Part shown: piece by piece, positions 41,930 through 54,792 of the stretch
How positions within the stretch are numbered: position 1 is the first letter of the stretch
How the letters are laid out: each line of letters opens with the position of its first letter
DNA from: Proales similis
Lineage: Eukaryota > Rotifera > Eurotatoria > Ploima > Proalidae
Length of the DNA stretch: 64,000 bases
Assembly (NCBI GenBank): GCA_019059635.1
Contig: JAGVRJ010000011.1
Location: 1,116,001 to 1,180,000 of the forward strand
Direction: 5' to 3'
Notes under the pieces: generated by a model
Database searches by the model: none
What the model was told of the DNA's origin: nothing
What the model saw: the letters and a program-made list of their open reading frames with translations, nothing else
Made by a program: the position numbers and the translations under genes

Positions 41930-44416
41930 ATGGACGAATCGAGCGAAGAGCTGAGACTGCGCGAGATCCAGCGCGACTACCTTGACTTTCTGGACGATGA
42001 ACAGGACCAGGGCTTTTACAGCGCCAAAGTCAAAGAGATGATCGAGGAGAACAGACACCGCCTGATTGTGAACATAAACGATCTGCGGCAGAAAAAGCCG
42101 CAGCGAGCTCGCGCCATGGTCGAGAACTCGTTCGAAGAGCTCGGCTGCTTTCAGCGCGCCCTAAAAGAATTCGTCTCGGCCATTGACGTGACCTATGCCA
42201 AGAACTTTGACGAGTTTATGGTCGGCTTCGACGGCAGCTTCGGCGCCAATCACGTCTCGCCACGAACGCTTGTCTCCGGATTCATCGGCACTATGGTCTG
42301 CGTTGAGGGCATTGTGACCAAGTGCTCGCTGATCAACCCGAAAGTTGTTCGCTCGGTGCACTACTGTCCGGCGACAAAGAAAGTCATCGAGCGAAAGTAC
42401 ACGGACATGACTTCACTCGAGGCGTTTCCGTCATCGGCCGTCTATCCGACCAAGGACGACGAAGGCAACCTGTTGGAGACCGAGTTCGGCCTCTCGCGCT
42501 ACAAGGACCATCAGACGTTTACGATTCAGGAGATGCCGGAGAAGGCGCCCGCCGGCCAGCTACCACGTTCGGTAGATGTGATCGTTGACGACGATCTGGT
42601 CGACTTGTCCAAGCCGGGCGATAGAGTGCAAGTGGTCGGCACCTATCGTTGCATGCCGTCAAAAAACAACGGCTTCACTAACGCCACGTTCAAGACCGTT
42701 CTGATTGCCAACAACGTGCAAATACTCAACAAAGAAGTTGACTTTTTGTTCACCAGCGAGGACGTCAAAAAGATTAAGAAATTCGCCAATCAGAAGCAGA
42801 CGAACGTGTTTGACACTCTGGCCAACTCGATCGCGCCCTCTATTCACGGCCACGAGTACATAAAGAAAGCGGTGCTCTGCATGCTTCTGGGCGGCGTCGA
42901 GAAAGTGCTGCCCAACGGCACGCGACTCCGTGGTGACATAAACGTGCTGCTGATCGGTGACCCTTCCGTGGCCAAGTCTCAAATGCTTCGCTACGTGCTG
43001 CACACGGCGCCGAGAGCGATTGCGACCACCGGACGCGGCTCGAGTGGCGTTGGTCTCACGGCCGCAGTCACCACGGACCAAGAGACGGGCGACCGGCGAC
43101 TGGAGGCCGGTGCCATGGTGCTCGCCGACCGCGGCATAGTCTGCATCGACGAGTTTGACAAGATGTCCGACATCGATCGAACTGCTATACACGAGGTCAT
43201 GGAGCAGGGCAAGGTGACCATCGCCAAAGCGGGCATACAAGCCAAGCTGAACGCGCGCTGCAGTGTGTTGGCCGCTGCCAATCCAGTCTACGGCCGCTAC
43301 GACCCGTACAAGACGCCGATGGAGAACATTGCCATGCAGGACTCGCTCTTGTCTCGTTTCGATCTCATATTTGTCATTTTGGACACTATCGAGCCGGACA
43401 ATGATCGAATGATTGCCGATCACGTGATCAGAATGCACAAGTATCGCGCGCCCAACGAGCAGGACGGCGACGTGCTTCCGTTCGCCAGCGACGTGGACCT
43501 CCTCACCACTCTGAATCAAGACGACAATCAGGAGACTGAAATGCAAGTCTACGACAAGTACGATCCGACCTTGCACGGCCCTGTGCGTGACAAGAAGCGC
43601 AAATTTGTCAATCTCATGTTCATGAGGAAATACGTTCACTTGGCCAAAGGCCTCAAGCCTCAGCTCACCAAAGAGGCGTCCGATCTGATCGCAGAAGAGT
43701 ACACCAAGCTGCGCAATCAGGACAATCTGGAAGACGAGCACATGGCAAGGACCCAGCCGGTGACTGCCAGATCACTCGAGACTCTTATTCGACTTGCGAC
43801 GGCCCACGCCAAGGCTCGCCTTTCCAACAAAGTAGAAGCGGTCGACGCAGAGGAAGCAATTGAACTGCTGCGCTTTGCCTGCTTCAAAAAGGTGATGGAA
43901 AAAGAAAAGCGCAATAAGAAGAAAAAGAGCGAGGAAGAAGAAGAAGAAGAAGCAGAGGAGCAAGAGGAAGAGGAGATGGAAGAAGAGGCCGAAGCTGAGA
44001 GCGGCAAAAGCACGAGGCAGAAGAAGAGAAGACATCACGGCTCCGAGGAGGACGAAGACGAAGAAGAGGAAGAAGAGCAGCCTGACGAGATGGAGACGGA
44101 CGATGCTCAACGACAGCCTAGGAAGCGAACCAGAAAGCGCACTATTCAGCAGTCGGCCAGCTCGCAGAGCCAGTCGACTAGTTCTAATCCTTCGTCGCTG
44201 CCGATCGTGACTGCCGAGAAGCTCAAGGACTTTAAGAGCATGCTGTTCAAGCTGTTTCATCGACAACGTGCCCAGTCGCTGCAGTTCAGCGATGTGATTC
44301 AATGCGTCCAGGACGACGGCTGCAAGTTTACCCAGGGCGAAATCAAAAGCGCACTGAGCATGATGCAGGACGACAATCAGATCATGCTCTCCGACGAGAC
44401 TATTTTCCTCATCTAG
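41930..44416 (+). CDS. MCM3: DNA replication licensing factor MCM3
   Basis: Single exon, 828 codons (human 808). It starts [20 protein letters not shown], typical of MCM3. The OB-fold with a reduced zinc site ([15 protein letters not shown]) is followed by the AAA+ core: Walker A GDPSVAKS (about residue 343), Walker [11 protein letters not shown] (about 404), and the arginine finger in SRFDL (about 475). A long Glu/Lys-rich linker (about 660-740) carries basic NLS-like clusters. A C-terminal winged-helix domain closes the protein. MCM3 is one subunit of the MCM2-7 helicase loaded at origins. TTTAG lies just before the ATG, so a 5' UTR intron or spliced leader is possible. AATAAA at 44621. Confidence 0.97.
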   Translation: MDESSEELRLREIQRDYLDFLDDEQDQGFYSAKVKEMIEENRHRLIVNINDLRQKKPQRARAMVENSFEELGCFQRALKEFVSAIDVTYAKNFDEFMVGFDGSFGANHVSPRTLVSGFIGTMVCVEGIVTKCSLINPKVVRSVHYCPATKKVIERKYTDMTSLEAFPSSAVYPTKDDEGNLLETEFGLSRYKDHQTFTIQEMPEKAPAGQLPRSVDVIVDDDLVDLSKPGDRVQVVGTYRCMPSKNNGFTNATFKTVLIANNVQILNKEVDFLFTSEDVKKIKKFANQKQTNVFDTLANSIAPSIHGHEYIKKAVLCMLLGGVEKVLPNGTRLRGDINVLLIGDPSVAKSQMLRYVLHTAPRAIATTGRGSSGVGLTAAVTTDQETGDRRLEAGAMVLADRGIVCIDEFDKMSDIDRTAIHEVMEQGKVTIAKAGIQAKLNARCSVLAAANPVYGRYDPYKTPMENIAMQDSLLSRFDLIFVILDTIEPDNDRMIADHVIRMHKYRAPNEQDGDVLPFASDVDLLTTLNQDDNQETEMQVYDKYDPTLHGPVRDKKRKFVNLMFMRKYVHLAKGLKPQLTKEASDLIAEEYTKLRNQDNLEDEHMARTQPVTARSLETLIRLATAHAKARLSNKVEAVDAEEAIELLRFACFKKVMEKEKRNKKKKSEEEEEEEAEEQEEEEMEEEAEAESGKSTRQKKRRHHGSEEDEDEEEEEEQPDEMETDDAQRQPRKRTRKRTIQQSASSQSQSTSSNPSSLPIVTAEKLKDFKSMLFKLFHRQRAQSLQFSDVIQCVQDDGCKFTQGEIKSALSMMQDDNQIMLSDETIFLI

Positions 44417-44620
44417 TCTGGTCTCTTGTGTAACTTTCTGTCGGCAATTTAAACGCAAATTTCAGTTTTAATTCAACAAACGACTGGCCGCCTGGCAGCC
44501 TTTCGACATAATTCTCAAAAATTCTCACCCAAAACACGACAAATTGTACAAAACTGCTGCAGCAATGCTTACTCGCTGGCTGCATTCGCTTTTTGCTATT
44601 TTACTTTCGAATGATTGCTC

Positions 44621-44626
44621 AATAAA
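44621..44626 (+). terminator. Candidate polyadenylation signal of MCM3
   Basis: AATAAA about 200 nt past the MCM3 stop and only 36 nt from the opposing signal of GPATCH3 on the other strand. Confidence 0.6.
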
Positions 44627-44661
44627 ACTGGTTTCTCCAACATTTATACTAAATTGGCGTT

Positions 44662-44667
44662 TTTATT
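44662..44667 (-). terminator. Candidate polyadenylation signal of GPATCH3
   Basis: AATAAA on the minus strand, about 55 nt past the GPATCH3 stop. Confidence 0.6.
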
Positions 44668-44721
44668 TTAATGAAAAGAAAGCAAGAGAAGAGAAGAAGG
44701 ATAGAGAGAGAGAGAGTCGGA

Positions 44722-46253
44722 TCAGCGCCGATAGCTCATCGTCGGATCAAAGCGGCGAGTAAGTGTCGACTGCCGCTCGGCCGCAATCTCGCCCTGATCG
44801 TATTTTGAGGCGATGAAATAGGGCGAGCTGCGCTCTTCTTGTTCCCGTCTCATCCGACTCAGTTGTGTCAACTTTTGGCGATCGACCTTTTCTCCTCTAA
44901 AGCCAAAACCGGTTCGATCTTGCGGTCGTTTGCCTTCGCTTGCGTCCAATGCTTCAGTTAGGCCGCCTCTGCTCGCCACACCGATCGGCTCGCCTTCTTT
45001 CCAGCCCAGTTTCTGCATCTGCTTACGGCCGAAGCCTTTACTGAAGCGTTCGAATGCGCCCAAGCTCGCCTGCTTGTCCTTTCTCTCGCTCGCAAATGGA
45101 TTCAAACGACGCGCTCGCTTCTCGTCATCAATCAGGCTCGCGTCGGCTCCTTTCTTCAACATTTCCATTCGATTCATTTCGAGCATTTCACGAGAGCCGC
45201 GATCGCCTCCATTCGCATCGTAATAGACGCTCATGTCCACATCCCAGTCGTCGGCCGTCTCGGCGTCAAAATCTTTGTTCTCCAGCTCCTTCCAGTAGTT
45301 CTCGTCCTGTTTGGCTAACTCGTTAGTTTCAAGTTGTTCAATCAAAAAAGAGAGAGAGAGAAACTTGCCGTGTAAAATACAAGGCCAGAGCCGCCCTTTT
45401 CCCATTTGAGTTCAATTTCGTGCTCGTAAAAGTAGGGCGATGTGCGATCTTGCTTGGTAACGTCCTCGTGAAATGCCTCATGTCTGTCCCACTCTTCGAC
45501 CTCGTTGCCGTCGTCGTCGTCTTGTTCAGGCGCAATCTCGCTCTCTTTTCGCTCCTTGTCGGCCACCTGTCTCGCCTCCGCCTCTCTTTCGTAATTGATG
45601 GCGCGGATCTGCCGCTCGTCGTCCAAGCTCGTGTTTATCAAGTGCCCATTGGCTGTGCGCGCTTGACCGATTTGATGCTGCTTCTGACCTGAACGCGCTG
45701 GTTCAGCCGCTTCCTCCTCCTCGGGATTATCGTAGTTGAACGGCACACTTTGGTATGGACGCTCCTTGAAGCGTTTGATCAAACTCATGTTCAGGCCGAG
45801 CTTGGCAATTAGCGACTGGGGCATCATGCATTTGTTTATGTAGTCCAGAAAGGTGCGCGTCGGCGTTCCCACATTTCCCTGCGGCATCCAGCTCGGGATT
45901 TTCCTGAACTCAAGCAGCGACTGCACATTCTCCTGCGTGTGGTCATTTGCGTCCAATTTGACTCGAACGATCAGACATCGACTGGGCATGAGTTCGCCAC
46001 TCGACTTGAGCCAATTTTTCTTGTTGTACAAACTGAGCAGCTCGTCGAGCTTGCACTCTTTTATTTTGCAGACACACTCGTTGAACGCTTTGGAAGCGTG
46101 CGGCCGATGTCGGTAGTTGAAGCAGAGGAAGCTGCCGCTTTCGATCGAATGCGCGAAAAAGTTGCGCAGGTCGCGAGAAGAGAACTCGACCGGAATATTG
46201 GAGATTAGGACGTAGGCGAACGACGACTGTGCACTTGCACTCGAGGTCGTCAT
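44722..46253 (-). CDS. GPATCH3: G-patch domain protein GPATCH3, 2 exons
   Basis: Exons are about 45365-46253 and 44722-45314, 493 codons. The N-terminal RRM-like region (AYVLISNIPVEFSSRDLRNF, then FLCFNYRHRP) and IPSWMPQGNVGTPTRTFL match GPATCH3. So do EEWDRHEAFHEDVT, ELKWEKGGSGLVFYT and TADDWDVDMSVYYD. The G-patch segment is GFGRKQMQKLGWKEGEPIG. G-patch proteins activate DEAH helicases; human GPATCH3 has been linked to transcription and antiviral signalling. The 50-nt intron can be read two ways four bases apart: GT-AG (donor AAGTTTC), or GC-AG with the better donor GGCAAGT. Both keep the same length and differ by two residues. Confidence 0.94.
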
Positions 46254-46405
46254 TTTTCATCGTTCGCTCATCTAAATGTTGAAACGCTTTTAGTCTGGTC
46301 AAAAGCCTGTTCGACAGAGCGATCGAATTTCAGGCGCCAGGATCGCTACTTCCTGCCGCCTCTAATCTGCTCGGTTTTCAATTAGACAACAACCATCAGA
46401 CGGCA

Positions 46406-46411
46406 TTTATT
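46406..46411 (-). terminator. Candidate polyadenylation signal of CKS1
   Basis: AATAAA on the minus strand, about 60 nt past the CKS1 stop. Confidence 0.55.
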
Positions 46412-46467
46412 ATTTACAATTGTTCGGCGATTGAAAAGAAGAAACATAACAAGAACAGAGTGGTCAA

Positions 46468-46888
46468 CTAGTTCAACTCGGATAGAGGCCGATCATGATC
46501 GTTCGGGTTGTGTCGGCCAAAGTCTGAAGGAATCGGATGAGACTTGGCCCGTCTGAACAGGAGAATGTGCGGCTCGGGCTTGTGGACCATGTAATGGACC
46601 CAGCCGGGCGATTGCTGGACTCCAAGATTGCGCCATTCGCTTTCGGTCAGCATGTGAGTGCTCGGCAGGTAACGGGCCAGCTCTTTGGGCAAAATCACGT
46701 GCCTGTGCGAGCTGGTTAGTCAAGAGGCTAGTTCAAGTTGGACGAATATCTCCCACTCACCTGTACTCGAACAGATCGTCGTCGTAGCGATCTGAGTAAA
46801 CTATTCGAGACTTGATGTGGCCAATTTGGCTGCTGAGAGCTCGATCGGCGCTCGACGGCTCGAGAATGGAGCGAATTCTCACCGACAT
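46468..46888 (-). CDS. CKS1: Cyclin-dependent kinase regulatory subunit CKS1, 2 exons, with extensions
   Basis: Exons: 46761-46888 and 46468-46702, 120 codons; human CKS1B has 79. The core is clear: [28 protein letters not shown], then [20 protein letters not shown] and [13 protein letters not shown] proteins bind CDK and, through an anion pocket, phosphorylated substrates; they promote substrate priming and SCF-Skp2 function. Here about 27 residues precede the usual start and about 25 extend past the usual end ([18 protein letters not shown]). The ATG used ([11 protein letters not shown]) is the first in frame. The gene is head to head with AGPS about 400 nt away. Confidence 0.95.
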
Positions 46889-47287
46889 TTAGCCTCCAAC
46901 TGACGACGACCGAAATTCGGCTTTAAATGCTCACTCGCTCACGCCCAGAATGTTTGGCAAAGTCCGCATAAATTGCATTTCATCATTTAGCAGGTCAGCA
47001 ACCACTCGTAATTAAGTTCGCCTTTCTTCGCGCCTGTGTACGCTCTAAACCAAAGAGCGAACCAGTTTCATAATAGACGAAAATTACTATCGGCAACGCA
47101 TGACGACTAGCAGCAGGCATTGTCAAGCCAGCTCGGTCACCTGCACCTGCTTTGGAGGCGAGCGGATCGGATTAAATGGCGAACGCTGCTTGTCTACTTT
47201 TTAGATCGGCAGAACCAGACTCATCGAGTTGGGATCACAATTTTTTAAGTTCGAAGAACAAACAGACGAGCGAGGAGAGATTGGAAC
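46889..47287. promoter_or_regulatory. Shared divergent upstream region of CKS1 and AGPS
   Basis: About 400 bases separate the two start codons on opposite strands, so both promoters must lie here or overlap. No TATA box or other specific element can be named with confidence. Confidence 0.4.
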
Positions 47288-49476
<2,189 letters not shown>

Positions 49477-50280
49477 ACTTTGTCGTTTAAGCACTCTTCA
49501 ACCAGATTCATCCTAGGCAAACTCTATTTTCACCCTCCTCCTCCTCCTATTCGTTTGGTTTTCCATTTTTTATATTCCGATACTCTCTCTCTCTCTCTGC
49601 CAACCTTGAGCGCGTCTGTCTTTTTGATAGAATTTTCGGCTCTCCTTGACAATCTTCCACATTTTGACATCGCAGGCATCGTCATCGTCAGTTTTGATTC
49701 TTTTGCTTTTCCAGCCGCAAATATATTTGAAATAAACGGCAATCAGATGATCAAGAGCGAATGCGGCGCTGCAGCATCAAGAACGAGCTCTTGTTTCGAG
49801 TCGACTATCTGACTCGTTGTTTGCCGCAGCGTAGTCTGAAAATAATGCTCGAACAAGTTAGACGTCGACTAGGCAAACAAATAGCGAAACAAAACCAGGG
49901 AAAGGGAAATTGGATTAAATGAACAAACGATTTCATGCACAAATTCGGGCCGCTTGTTTAGCAATTCAAAGAATTTAAATTGCGCGAACGTGCGATCTCT
50001 TTTTTTTCCTTCTCTCTCTGGCATTCACTCTGTTTCCATTATTTTCTGCTTCTTTTTTTTTCTCAAACTCGCGTGCGCAATCGGAACGCGGACGCACTCA
50101 ATAGAACTGGGGCTTAACTAATTTTGACAATTAAACAAGCCGGCGGCGTCTGCAAACAATTGCTGCCGCCGCCGCTAATGCCGCTACTACGGCTAAAGTT
50201 TATCAACAACTGAAAATTGGCCTCGGTTTGCTTTGGAAACCACGCCAACAAATCATAGAAGTGAAGAAACATTTTGGAAT
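49477..50280. other. Intergenic between AGPS and the HU-domain gene
   Basis: About 800 bases of AT-rich and CT-rich sequence. It contains the AGPS polyadenylation hexamer (49731-49736) and the upstream region of the next gene. No coding gene is visible. Confidence 0.5.
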
Positions 50281-50832
50281 ATGGAACAGGTTGCGCACAT
50301 GAGCTGCCGGCGCCTGTCCGGCAAGCTGAACGAGACCATAAAGCCGAACGATGTGATGGTCATATGGAATGCGATGAGCGATTTCATCCGACGTGAAATG
50401 AGCTCAAAGCGGGGCGTCAAGATAAATTCGTTCGGCACGTTCACGTTTGCCGAGAAGCGCCTTGACGTCGGCAACAACAAGGAAATCTATTCGATCGAGC
50501 CGTTCTTCATACTCTCGGACCGGTTCGCTCGCTACAACTCGATCGAGTCGAGCAAGCACTTTGTGAGCGAGTCCATACCAGTCTGCGTGCTGAATTTCGC
50601 ATCGATCGCCGACAAGACCGGCGGCAAGTATTCCCGTCAGGCCGTGGCCGAAGTGCTCACTCAAGTGTTCAATGTCATTTCGCTGTTCGTGCAGACACAA
50701 GAGCCGATCAGACTCGGCTTCTCCACTCTGGGCCAACTTGAGATCGCAAACGAGAATCCCAAGCCCAAAAAACAGCTCAAGTTCACATTCTCGCCGCAGT
50801 TCTATCGAACCTCATTGCCGAGCTATTCCTGA
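50281..50832 (+). CDS. CCDC81-type HU domain protein
   Basis: 183 codons from ATG. The frame matches the tandem HU-like fold of CCDC81: NDVMVIWNAMSDFIRREM, then RGVKINSFGTFTFAEKRLDV followed by GNNK, and a second copy around IPVCVLNFASIADKTGGKYS. Human CCDC81 (about 650 residues) goes on into coiled coils and is centrosome/cilium associated; this protein stops after the HU pair. The frame extends upstream without a stop (EETFWN), so a 5' exon could add residues. The second HU copy ends FSPQFYRTSLPSYS. AATAAA at 50912 lies 80 nt after the stop. Confidence 0.85.
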   Translation: MEQVAHMSCRRLSGKLNETIKPNDVMVIWNAMSDFIRREMSSKRGVKINSFGTFTFAEKRLDVGNNKEIYSIEPFFILSDRFARYNSIESSKHFVSESIPVCVLNFASIADKTGGKYSRQAVAEVLTQVFNVISLFVQTQEPIRLGFSTLGQLEIANENPKPKKQLKFTFSPQFYRTSLPSYS

Positions 50833-50911
50833 GCCTTTCTCGTCCAGTCCTTCTTATCCGCCTCATTCGATGCTCTTCTCTCGTCTCCGACTAGAAATCG
50901 ACAATTTCCTC

Positions 50912-50917
50912 AATAAA
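50912..50917 (+). terminator. Candidate polyadenylation signal (AATAAA)
   Basis: Canonical hexamer 80 nt past the HU-domain gene stop. Confidence 0.6.
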
Positions 50918-51252
50918 AGCATTCGATCGATCTTAATTTGAAACGCTCGCTATTCGGCCAGTAGAACCAAGGTCTAACTGTCCTCCTTTCCGAGTCGAGT
51001 TGCGTCTATAAAATGGGTCGAGTCAACATTTATTTGCAATTCGACGAGTGTAGACCTCAAGCAGTCGACGGCGATGGTGCAATAACAGACCAAAAGTGTT
51101 TGAACTTGTCTTCCAGTGTCGCTTCGATTGTTGGTCGCTTGTACATTTAAGGCAAACGTAGACGACTGGCCGTCTCAGGGACGACGCGTTCTATAACCGA
51201 ATCTCGCACAACAAGCCCGATTCTTCTCATTGGTCCCATAAGAACAGAAGAA

Positions 51253-53147
51253 ATGAGCATTTGGAGCAGAAATCTTATCTGCCTGGTTGCTTCGAACGTG
51301 ATTGGCAAAGGCCGCTTGCGTTGTTGCTTTCTCTCGAGTTCATCAAACGATTCGCAACCGCAAGCGCTTGACGAGCCACTTGTGGGTCGAACTATCGGTG
51401 AGTGGCCATTTTGTCATTTCGAATTTGTATCGAGTAATTAATTCCGGCCGACTCAGGTGAGCAGCAGTTTCTCTACCTCAAGCCGCCCGAGCTGCCGGAA
51501 AAGCCGAAAATTCTCAAGGTCAGCGTTCTGGGAGTGCCCAATTCGGGCAAGAGCACTCTGGTCAATCGTTTGCTCAAGCGGCGCGTAAGTTTTCCTTTTA
51601 AAAAATTTCCAACTTTGACTCGCTGAATGCGATCCATAACCAGATCAGTTCAGTTTCGAGTCGAATCAACACGACAATCAGCCGCGTGACGGGCGTGCTC
51701 ACTGACCAAGACACTCAAATCGTAATTTGCCTGTTTGCGATCTTTCTCGACTGCTGAGAGCTTACTTAGCTATTCGGAACATTTAGCTGATCCTCGACAC
51801 ACCGGGCCTGATGTCGTTGCGAAAGCAGAAAAAGTAAGAAGCAGAGGCGGCCTTTTCTCTTCACCAGTAAGTAAGATCGAACGAAGGATGAACGTGGACA
51901 GGTCGTTGATAGTCGACCCTCACTCTTCATTGTGGGAGTCAGATTTGGTCTGCGTTGTGCACGACGTGTCCGACGAGTACAGTCGCCATCGAGTAGACAA
52001 AGAGATACTCAAGTGTCTGTTCGCGCATCCAGAAAAGGAGGCCATCTTGATACTGAACAAAACCGATCGGCTGAAGAACAAGAAGAAGCTTCTGGAGCTG
52101 GTCGCCGACTTGACCGGTGGCTATTTGAACGGGCACAAGTTTCTGGACAAGTCGACGCCGATGGCCAAGGCAAAAATGCGCAATGTGCTCAGCAACGCCG
52201 ACTTTGAGCGCTTGTTCGACAAAACGGCCGAAAGGCTGTCCATCAAGCAGCTCAAGGACCCGAGACGAAGCGAGCATATTGGCAAGCTGTTGGCCGAGCT
52301 GAAAACCTGCGAACAGTTTCTCATGCAGCATTTGCCGGACATAAACGTCAAAGAGGCAGATTTGCAGCTGCCCGAGGACAGGCTGATAAGTGAAGACAAA
52401 CTGTCGGTCGACTCGAGGCCGAGTCGATTGCCGCCTAAAATCAAGTCTTTGGAGAGGAGTCAGAATGCCGAGCTGAGTCTGGTCAGCTCGATAGCCAACG
52501 AGACCGAGCCTGAGCGTGTCGACCAGCCAATGGCCATTCGGCGAATTGAAGACATCTCGCCCATGCAGTTCAAGCAGGACCTGCTGCGCACAACCGACTG
52601 GCATTTATACTACAAAAAGCTCTCCGCCCTGAGCGTGTTCGTTAGAGAAAAAGACTACTGGCCCTATTTCAACCAGGTGTTCATGGTGTCCGCGCGTCTA
52701 AACGACGGAGTAGACGATCTTCGCCGCTACTTGTTCACGCGCGCTCGTCCCGGCGACTGGACGTTCACTCGCTCCATGGTCACCGACCAGATGCCGCAGG
52801 AGATCGGCGAGATGTGCGTGAGAGAGAAGATGCTCGAGCATTTGCCGGACGAGGTCCCATACGAGCTAGAGCTGCAGACTGCCATGTGGGAAGTGGACGA
52901 GGACGACGCATTGAATATAATCATCAACATTGTGCCCGGGCTCAAGTGGCGTCGCAAACGCCATCTGGTAAGTAGCTGCTGTCAGGCCGCCCAGACCGTC
53001 GTTTCAATCATTGTGCCTCAGTCGGTTCTGTTCAGAAACAAAGGACAAGCCCTGAAGCGAATCAGCGAGGAAGCAATTCAGGAGCTCATGGACACGTTTC
53101 ATTGTGAAGTCAAATTAAAACTCGTTGTCTTGACCGAGCAAGTCTGA
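51253..53147 (+). CDS. ERAL1: Mitochondrial Era-like GTPase ERAL1, 6 exons
   Basis: Exons: 51253-51397, 51457-51584, 51644-51721, 51787-51833, 51887-52967 and 53022-53147, 534 codons. GTPase motifs: G1 GVPNSGKST, G3 LDTPG, G4 LNKTD. KQKK...RSLIVDP aligns with the human KQKRHHLELSLLEDP switch II region, and MLEHLPDEVPYE leads into the KH domain with RNKGQALKRISEEA. ERAL1 chaperones the 12S rRNA in assembly of the small mitoribosomal subunit. The N-terminus has a Cys/Arg-containing stretch fitting a mitochondrial presequence. Between G4 and G5 there is an insertion of about 100 charged residues relative to human. The last intron is 54 nt and stop-free, so its retention stays in frame. No AATAAA precedes PITHD1, which starts 129 nt later. 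Confidence 0.95.
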
Positions 53148-53276
53148 GCGCTCAGTCTGACTGCATTCAGCCCACCGCCGTGTTTGTTGAGAATTTCTGC
53201 TCCAGCCGACGTGAGACTCGGCCTTGGAAATGAGTCATTTTTGATGGGCAAAAGTTACCTGTCTTGGACTGAAGGG

Positions 53277-54201
53277 ATGCCGTTCGCGCACAATTGTAAC
53301 AAACACACTTGTGACCATCACTCGGCCGAGGAGAGCGAAGGAACCGATTTGAGCAACAAAATTGACAAAGAGAACCTGCAATGTCTGAACGAGAGCGTTG
53401 ACGGCGCCGGCAAGTCCATATTCCGTGCGTGGACCGAACGACTCGATCGTGAACATGTTCGTTTGACTCGATGAATTCGCCTTTAGAACGAGCCGTGCTG
53501 ATTTATTTTGTTCAAGTTTGTGGAGAGCGACGCCGATCAAGAGCTCCTGTTCAACATACCGTGAGCAACGATTCTGCCTCGATTTACCCAACCGCCTTCA
53601 TCCAGAAGATTTCAGCTTCAACGGCAACGTCAAAATCAAAAGCATCGTTCTGATCGGACCTGACGACGCAGCTCATCCATTTAAAATTAAATTGTGAGCC
53701 AGTCTCGCCATTCGTCGACCAATCGACACCGTCTCACTTGATTCGTGGCGACCACAGATTCAAAAACAAGCCGCACATGACATTCGACGACGCCAGCTCG
53801 GCTCAGTTCGACCAGGAAATCGAACTGGCCAAAGATCCCGACGGCCTCATCGCCTACCCTCTCAAGTTGGTTGCCATCTCCTCTTCGACTCGACTTGAGC
53901 TTGGCTTGAGCAACTGTCACAGGATGGTGAAATTCTCGTCTGTGAATCACTTGTCTGTGTATGTGGAACGAAATTACGACAATGACGACGACACACCCAC
54001 CCGACTCTACTTCATGGGCTTCAAGGGCGACTTCATTTCGGTGAGTGGTGATTCTGGCACGTGTGTAGTTGACTCGCACTCACTCGGTCACGTGTCTAGG
54101 CGCTAAGACAGCAAGTTGTGATAACCTCGTACGAGGCCAAGCCGAACCCGGCCGACCACAAGGTCGACTTTGCCAAGTCGGTCTTCCACCACGTTTCTTA
54201 A
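53277..54201 (+). CDS. PITHD1: PITH domain-containing protein PITHD1, 6 exons
   Basis: Exons: 53277-53456, 53517-53560, 53616-53693, 53758-53865, 53923-54040 and 54100-54201, 209 codons (human 211). Landmarks: LQCLNESVDGAGKSIFRAW, FVESDADQELLFNIP, FNGNVKIKSIVLIG, FKNKPHMTFDDA, NHLSVYVERNY and the end YEAKPNPADHKVDF. The PITH domain is a proteasome-interacting beta sandwich shared with TXNL1; PITHD1 is a proteasome-associated regulator. The N-terminus is His/Cys-rich (HNCNKHTCDHH), as in human. The ATG at 53277 aligns best; an in-frame ATG at 53244 is an alternative. The short gap to ERAL1 suggests overlapping transcription units. Confidence 0.95.
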
Positions 54202-54792
54202 GGTGAGTCTCTTTTGTTCAAATTCTGAATCATCTCGGATTTTGCATGCGTGCACACACCCTTCGGAACAGAGAGCGCAGATCAGTTAGAAGAAGCGATG
54301 ATCTCGAGCGTTTGTTTAATGATTTATTTTTATGTGTATTTGGGTACAAGACTGATAATGGATGCGTTTTGTTGAGGAGCGACAAAGATAGAGAGAGAGA
54401 GAGAGAGAGAAAGAGAATGATTAGTATTGGTGGTCGATAGATAATCTAACAACTTTCGAATAACGTTAAACGAGTCGAGTGAAGAAAAGTGAGAAGGAAA
54501 ATCCGCGACAGCAGCGGGCAACAGACCGGCTGGCCAGCGATGTGCCCTTGAGTGGATGCGAGCAAGGGAAGAGGTGCGTTTCTGTGTGTGTGTGCGTGTC
54601 TCACCGAGTTGGGTCCATGCGTCTGGGGCCGAGCCATCTCCGCCTGCACCCGGTCGTAGCACACACATCAGGACGTCAACACGAGCTGAGCGAGTGTACG
54701 TTGGACGCTAAACGAAAACAAAAGACTGAGTCTATTTACAACACGTGCGAAGTGGCAGCAGCCGCCGCCGCTCTAGCTAGCCCGTCACACAT
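54202..54792. other. PITHD1 / KANSL1 tail-to-tail intergenic
   Basis: About 590 bases with a GA run (54390-54415) and a GT run near 54583. TTTATT at 54323 can act as AATAAA for KANSL1 on the minus strand. No coding gene is visible. Confidence 0.5.
54390..54415. repeat. GA dinucleotide microsatellite
   Basis: A run of GA units in the shared 3' flank of PITHD1 and KANSL1. Confidence 0.9.
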
